Below are positions 6,136 through 10,141 of a stretch of DNA of 10,141 nucleotides, piece by piece. The position numbers and the translations under genes were made by a program. The stretch spans positions 1 to 10,141 of the forward strand of contig CBDURC010000110.1 of the NCBI GenBank assembly GCA_965369635.1, read 5' to 3'. Origin of the DNA: UBA3071 sp965369635 (GTDB lineage: Bacteria; Chloroflexota; Anaerolineae; UBA3071). Numbering within the stretch: the first letter of the stretch is position 1; every line of letters begins with the position of its first letter. Below the pieces are notes generated by a model. That model did no database searches. It was not told where the DNA came from and saw only the letters and a program-made list of their open reading frames with translations.

Positions 6136-9100
6136 GCAAAGCCATCGAAAACACTGTCAGGGACGCCGCAACACGAATATCCCGCCAGGATGGCCCCAGC
6201 ACATGGGCCGAAACCCTGGTCGGGCTGGGATCCTTCTTGCTGGTCCCCATAGGGCTTGTCGCTGCATCGGTCTTGGCCACATTGCACGCCAACGCAACCC
6301 TATCAGAACCTGCCTTGCTAGTTATCGGTTCTGGGCTGGCGTTGACGATAATATGTGCGTTTGTCATTGTCTTGGGCCTGGGATGGGTGAGAGGGTTTCC
6401 CCGCTGGTCTTTTCCTTATTGGGGGATGGCCTTGGCACTTTCCAGGTTGTTCTCTGATCAATGGGGATGGCGAGCAGGGATACCGCTGGTGTTGGTGGCA
6501 GTGATCTCCTCGTTGCTGGCCCGCCGTGGCGGGCTGGCCCGAGGGGTGTGGCCCCTGCGCCAACTCATTACAGGCGCATGGCACGACTGGACGCGGCTCT
6601 CTTTTTCTTCTTACGGCACCCTGCCACTGGCGTTAGCGATGGCCTTTGATGAGGTCAAAGGGCAAGGGCCTGTGGTCATGTTGTCGGCAGTCCTGGCGTT
6701 GGGTGCGCTGGCCTACATGCGCAGTACCAGAATGTGGCAACGGGCACTGGCTTTGTTCAGCGGCTTTTCCCTCATCTGGGCGGCAGCGACGGTGTACCTG
6801 GCGCACTACTGGGATGGCCTGCACGAGCAATGGATGCAAAGACCGGGCGATTGGTCCAGGACAATACAATGGATGACGAACAGAGGGGTAGGTTTGCTGA
6901 TTCTGCTCCTGGCCCCCGCACTACTGGGTCTCTTGCATCTTGTCATCAGGTTCATTCGCTCCTGCTGGGTTGCATACCAGGGCCGAATCGCCAGCAGAAC
7001 GCTCATTCGCCTGGTGCTGGTTGCAGCCGCACTGATTGTGTTGGCTGGCGTTGTCATTCTGGGCAGTCGTCAATTGGATGAGTCACGCTACGACCGATCG
7101 CCCCTCCACCTGGACAATGCGACGGACGTGGTGCAGGTGCTTTCATGGGGCGAGGTGCAGCAGGAGCGGCTGGCCCCGGCCGATACGATGTTTGCCACCA
7201 CCGGCCGGCAGCTCTACGTCATCGGCGACGTTGACGGCGGCTTTCGGCCGCGCTCCAATACCTACGACCTCTACACCTTCGGCGAGCCTAACCCGGATGA
7301 CCCGCTGGCCAACGAATTGCAGGGCGTTTGGGCGCAGCCGGTGAAAGCGTTGGACGGCTACCTCTTTGTGGTTGAGGTGGATGGGGAGCGCTGGCCGCTG
7401 CTAGACGCCGACCGCTTCACTCAAACCTTTGCCGATGTGGAGTTCGATTTCCAAAGAGGACCGCTCAAGGCCACCCGCCGCGATTTCGTCCCGCAAGACC
7501 GGTCCGCGATCTTTACGACGCTGACCCTACAGAACGCCGGAGACGAGACTGTGGACGTGCGCCTGACCTTTTCCGCTTACTTTGATCTGGAAGATGCCTG
7601 GTTCACTTCGCTGGCCGACAAGCGCAACACTGGCGAAACGGTCTGGGTGGATGGTGAGCGCATCATTGCCCAGGCTAACAGCGCGCCCGATGCGTGGGCG
7701 GTGGCCGTCGGCGGCGAGAATCCGCCGGAGCAGGCCCAGGTCACGAGTGAGCCGGACGGTCAGCGCGTGGGCCAACTGGAGTACACAGCCCGCCTGGCGC
7801 CGGGCGCGCCGCTATCCTGGACTTTTGCCATCGTTGTCGAGACAGAGTCTGGCCCTGATGCTGCTTCACAGCACTTGAACGAATGGCTGCCGCAACGCGA
7901 GACACTCCTGACGGGAAAGCAGTCGCTCTATGAAACGCTGCTGACGGCCGGCCCTCGCTTTCATAGCCCTGACGCCAGTTTTGATGCTGCCTTCGACATC
8001 GCCCGCGCCAATATACAGATGCATGAGGCCGAGTCACCGGCCCTGGGCCGCTACTTTTATGCCGGGTTGGAGATGTTTCCTTTCTGGTTTTCCAATGATG
8101 GCTTCTACAGCATGCCGGGCCTATTGGCCAGCAACCTGGTAGCAACCGCGCAAAATCACGTGCTGATCGGCACGCAGTTGCATGAGAGGGGGCGTATCCC
8201 GCACCAGATCTCTCCCTCCGGTAGGACCAGTTTCCCTGGGAATGCCCAGGAAACTCCGCAGTGGGTGATGTCGGTTTGGGATTCTTATCGCTGGACAGGT
8301 GATCGCGATTTTCTGGCGGCCGCGTATCCCACGACCGTTGAAGGGTTGTTCGACCACACGCTGGATACGGCCGACCGGGATGGCGACAACTATCCAGAGG
8401 GACCGGCAATGGTAGAGAAAGAGGGCATGGGGCCGGAAAAGGTGGATTCGGCCAGTTATTTGTGGGCCGCCCTGCTTGACCTGGCTCAGATGGCGGAAGT
8501 AGTAGGGGATGCGGAAACGGCCATACGTGCCCGGGATGTGTCCGATGCCTTACAGGCCAGTTTCGATGCGGATTGGTGGCTGCCTGAAGAGGAAGTCTAC
8601 GCCGATTCCCTGCAGGATCCCGACAACACACCTCTCTACGATGGTCATTGGACAGCAGCCGTCCCGCTGGAGGTCGGTATCGCCCCGGCCGATCACGCTC
8701 GCCTCTCATTGGAGCGCATGCGGCGCGACTACTTGAATGAGTGGGGGCTGGTACATACGCGCGGGGACGACGAGCGAGTGTGGACCTTGCCCACCGCCAC
8801 CCTCAGCCGAGGCGCGTACCGCTACGGCGACCCGGAGATGGGATTGGAAATGTTGCAACACCTGGCCCAGACGCTGGACCACGGCAGCATTGGCTTGTTT
8901 CACGAGTTGATTCCAGAAGGATTGTCGTTCCTGCAATTGTGGTCGGGCGGGACCTTTGTGCGCGGCGTGGTGGAAGACCTGATGGGCATAACCGTACGGA
9001 CTGATCTACATGCTGTGACCGTCGCGCCACAACTAGCGGCGGCGTGGGATTACGCCGAGCTAGAGAACCTGCGCTTCGGAGAGCACGCTGTCACCGTCCG

Positions 9101-9233
9101 CGCCACGCACACCGGCGTCACCGTGACCCACAGCACCGGCCCGGCGACTCTCTCTGTCACCTATCGCGCCCCAGAAGGCATAGAGACAGCTTTCACCCTG
9201 GAGCCAGGTGAGACATTTGCTACCAGTGAGTAG
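6132..9233 (+). CDS. Polytopic membrane domain fused to a glycoside-hydrolase-like (alpha/alpha) barrel
   Basis: This 1033-residue protein has two parts. Residues about 30-311 contain roughly eight hydrophobic segments (31-51, 60-84, 94-105, 116-130, 161-196, 204-224, 251-276, 290-311), with no motif I recognise. After the last helix comes a beta-rich region (about 325-585), then a helical barrel (about 605-950) and a short beta tail (955-1033), the order seen in MGH1/GH63-like and glycogen-debranching-type hydrolases. Supporting stretches are FWFSNDGFYSMPGL (651-664), GRIPHQISPSGR (687-698), VWDSYRWTGDRDFL (715-728), VDSASYLWAALLDLA (771-785) and FHELIPEG (923-930). Candidate catalytic acids are D772 or E769 and E925, by analogy only. 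The barrel probably faces outward, where it could trim glycan for the importer. ATG 6132 is preferred to TTG 5967: it overlaps the upstream stop (ATGA) and has AAAGAG five bases before it, and the extra 55 residues are an out-of-frame reading of the small gene. Substrate unknown. Confidence 0.85.
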   Translation: MSKAIENTVRDAATRISRQDGPSTWAETLVGLGSFLLVPIGLVAASVLATLHANATLSEPALLVIGSGLALTIICAFVIVLGLGWVRGFPRWSFPYWGMALALSRLFSDQWGWRAGIPLVLVAVISSLLARRGGLARGVWPLRQLITGAWHDWTRLSFSSYGTLPLALAMAFDEVKGQGPVVMLSAVLALGALAYMRSTRMWQRALALFSGFSLIWAAATVYLAHYWDGLHEQWMQRPGDWSRTIQWMTNRGVGLLILLLAPALLGLLHLVIRFIRSCWVAYQGRIASRTLIRLVLVAAALIVLAGVVILGSRQLDESRYDRSPLHLDNATDVVQVLSWGEVQQERLAPADTMFATTGRQLYVIGDVDGGFRPRSNTYDLYTFGEPNPDDPLANELQGVWAQPVKALDGYLFVVEVDGERWPLLDADRFTQTFADVEFDFQRGPLKATRRDFVPQDRSAIFTTLTLQNAGDETVDVRLTFSAYFDLEDAWFTSLADKRNTGETVWVDGERIIAQANSAPDAWAVAVGGENPPEQAQVTSEPDGQRVGQLEYTARLAPGAPLSWTFAIVVETESGPDAASQHLNEWLPQRETLLTGKQSLYETLLTAGPRFHSPDASFDAAFDIARANIQMHEAESPALGRYFYAGLEMFPFWFSNDGFYSMPGLLASNLVATAQNHVLIGTQLHERGRIPHQISPSGRTSFPGNAQETPQWVMSVWDSYRWTGDRDFLAAAYPTTVEGLFDHTLDTADRDGDNYPEGPAMVEKEGMGPEKVDSASYLWAALLDLAQMAEVVGDAETAIRARDVSDALQASFDADWWLPEEEVYADSLQDPDNTPLYDGHWTAAVPLEVGIAPADHARLSLERMRRDYLNEWGLVHTRGDDERVWTLPTATLSRGAYRYGDPEMGLEMLQHLAQTLDHGSIGLFHELIPEGLSFLQLWSGGTFVRGVVEDLMGITVRTDLHAVTVAPQLAAAWDYAELENLRFGEHAVTVRATHTGVTVTHSTGPATLSVTYRAPEGIETAFTLEPGETFATSE

Positions 9234-9258
9234 CCGAAAAGAGACCACAACACAAGGT

Positions 9259-9765
9259 GCAACGCACTTGATCCGCCCCATATTCGACCGTTTGCTTGCT
9301 GGGCTGGAAGCTCTTTGTTCTGATGGTCATCGTCCCGGCTGTGGCCGTGGCTGCCTGGCTGCTGCCGATGATCAGCTACCCTCTCACCCCGGCTCGTTTG
9401 GTGGCCGTGATCCTGAGCGTGGTCCTCGGTTTTGCACTCAACATGCTGATGTGTTCAGCTTGTGGTGTGCTGGCTTTCTGGTCCACCCAGGTTGGCAACC
9501 TCTATGTCCTGTGGTATGGTGCGGGATAGTTCATCTCTGGTTGGATCGCGCCGACGGCGCTCTTCCCGTCAGCTTTTATCGAGGCTGGGTGCTGACGGTG
9601 GTCATCCCCGTAGCCTTTTTGACCACGTTTCCAGCGCAGGCCTTGCTGGGCCGGCTGGAGTGGTGGCTGGCCGTGGTTGCCATCGGACTGGCCGCGACGC
9701 TTTTCGTTCTGGCGTCGGCCTTCTGGCGTTTCGCCCTGCGCTACTATACCGGCGCCAGCAGTTGA
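9259..9765 (+). pseudogene. Truncated, frameshifted ABC-2 type permease remnant (DUF990-like)
   Basis: Three collinear pieces match the C-terminal half of ABC-2/DUF990-type exporter permeases. HLIRPIFDRLL (from 9265) is in one frame. GWKLFVLMVIVP through GFALNMLMCSACGVLAFWSTQVGNLYVLWYGAG (to 9526) is in a second, followed by TAG 9527-9529 and, still in that frame, FISGWIAPTALFP. FYRGWVL, FPAQALLGRLEWW and FWRFALRYYTG (to 9765) are back in the first frame. The TAG could be a mutated CAG. The second shift lies at the T-run 9574-9577, where one added T would restore SAFYRG. The N-terminal half of the roughly 260-residue family is missing, because the remnant starts about 25 bp after the hydrolase stop. 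Such proteins are membrane parts of ABC exporters, unrelated to the sugar importer upstream. The family call rests on motif recognition. Confidence 0.72.
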
Positions 9766-9784
9766 GCTTCGCCGGTTCGCGATG

Positions 9785-9804
9785 ATTGGAGGGTATTGGA
9801 GGGT
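9785..9804 (+). promoter_or_regulatory. Tandemly duplicated Shine-Dalgarno
   Basis: ATTGGAGGGT occurs twice back to back (9785-9794 and 9795-9804), immediately before ATG 9807. The proximal GGAGGG ends three bases before the ATG, closer than ideal. The distal one ends 13 bases before it, further than ideal. The pair looks like a perfect 10-bp tandem duplication of the ribosome binding site, and it supports 9807 as the start. Confidence 0.6.
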
Positions 9805-9806
9805 AT

Positions 9807-10141
9807 ATGAACATCAAACCAGAGTTTGCCGCTGTCTGCGGTGGCTTCTGCGGAACCTGTGGATTCCTGGGGGAATCTTGCGCTGGTTGCCTCGTTCAGA
9901 AGGGGCACATGTTCTGGGGCACCTGCGAGCGTTATCGGTGCTGTGTGGAGCAAAAGCGCTTGAAACATTGCGGCTGGTGTGAGGAGTTCCCTTGCCACTG
10001 GTTCGATCGGAATCCAGAAAAGCTGGATGAGGCGACCTTCGCCACCAATCGGGAGAAGGCCATTACCAACTTGCTGCGGCGGCGTGAAGTGGGCACGGAG
10101 GTGTGGTTTGAGGAGCAAGCTGAGGAGAAACCGAATCACTC
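9807..10141 (+). CDS. Cysteine-rich DUF3795-like protein (partial, runs off the window)
   Basis: The frame from ATG 9807 is open to the end of the window (111 full codons). Eleven cysteines fall in the first 63 residues: C11, C15, C18, C25, C28, C40, C45, C46, C55, C58 and C63. The layout CGGFCGTC, CAGC, CERYRCC, CGWCEEFPC, followed by a helical charged segment (KLDEATFATNREKAITNLLRR), is the pattern of DUF3795 proteins. These are small, probably metal-binding proteins of unknown function, found mainly in anaerobic bacteria and archaea. Zinc or iron-sulfur binding is inferred from cysteine spacing only. It follows the pseudogene by 41 bp and shows no link to the carbohydrate cluster. The 3' end is not seen. 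A minus-strand opening over this region is its shadow. Confidence 0.8.
   Translation, partial: MNIKPEFAAVCGGFCGTCGFLGESCAGCLVQKGHMFWGTCERYRCCVEQKRLKHCGWCEEFPCHWFDRNPEKLDEATFATNREKAITNLLRRREVGTEVWFEEQAEEKPNH

Noticed and set aside
6519..6534. Perfect 7-bp inverted repeat GCCCGCC/GGCGGGC
   Set aside because: The two-base loop is too tight for a hairpin, and the sequence is explained by Ala-Arg-Arg-Gly-Gly codons. It also differs from the 19-nt palindrome.
7741..8709. Minus-strand open frame of 322 codons
   Set aside because: It lies opposite the hydrolase barrel, is rich in Arg and Pro as expected from the complement of GC-rich codons, and has no recognisable domain.
1..10141. CRISPR arrays, tRNA or rRNA genes, insertion sequences
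   Set aside because: No regularly spaced repeats, no tRNA-like or rRNA-like sequence, and no transposase frame or terminal inverted repeats were seen.

Overview
This GC-rich window carries one long plus-strand gene cluster for carbohydrate uptake and surface glycan processing, then a decayed transporter gene and the start of an unrelated cysteine-rich gene. All supported genes lie on the plus strand. The Pro/Thr/Ser-rich linker behind a lipobox, the long MalF-type permease, the DUF624 gene beside a sugar ABC importer, the ABC-2 permease remnant and the DUF3795 gene together suggest a Chloroflexota (Anaerolineae-like) bacterium. That placement is an inference from style and gene content, not from a marker gene.

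Layout. Bases 1-125 are the C-terminal tail of what is probably the sugar-binding protein. A 155-bp gap follows with two hairpins, one of them a long-range stem ending just before a very strong ribosome binding site. Next come the two inner-membrane permeases of a CUT1-type sugar importer (281-1708 and 1720-2637), 11 bp apart. No ATPase gene is present, so a shared MalK/MsmX-type ATPase elsewhere is likely. A 103-bp gap with a GC-rich palindrome leads to a DUF624 (YesL-like) membrane protein (2741-3343). A large lipoprotein of unrecognised family follows (3416-5863), with a predicted beta-rich N-terminal half and helical-repeat middle. Then there is a short membrane-protein frame whose ATG is followed at once by TAA (5944-6135). 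It overlaps by ATGA the start of a 1033-residue fusion of a polytopic membrane domain with an exported glycoside-hydrolase-like (alpha/alpha) barrel (6132-9233).

Inferred logic: the lipoprotein and the membrane-anchored hydrolase would trim a glycan at the outer face of the membrane, and the binding protein and permease pair would import the released oligosaccharide. DUF624 proteins often accompany such importers. The substrate cannot be told from the sequence.

After the cluster, 9259-9765 is a 5'-truncated ABC-2 permease (DUF990-like) pseudogene with one in-frame stop and two frame changes. At 9807 a DUF3795-like 11-cysteine protein begins behind a tandemly duplicated Shine-Dalgarno sequence and runs off the window. 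A 19-nt GC-rich palindrome occurs three times (2644, 3563, 6079), twice inside reading frames. No tRNA, rRNA, CRISPR array or insertion sequence was seen. No gap between genes exceeds 300 bp.
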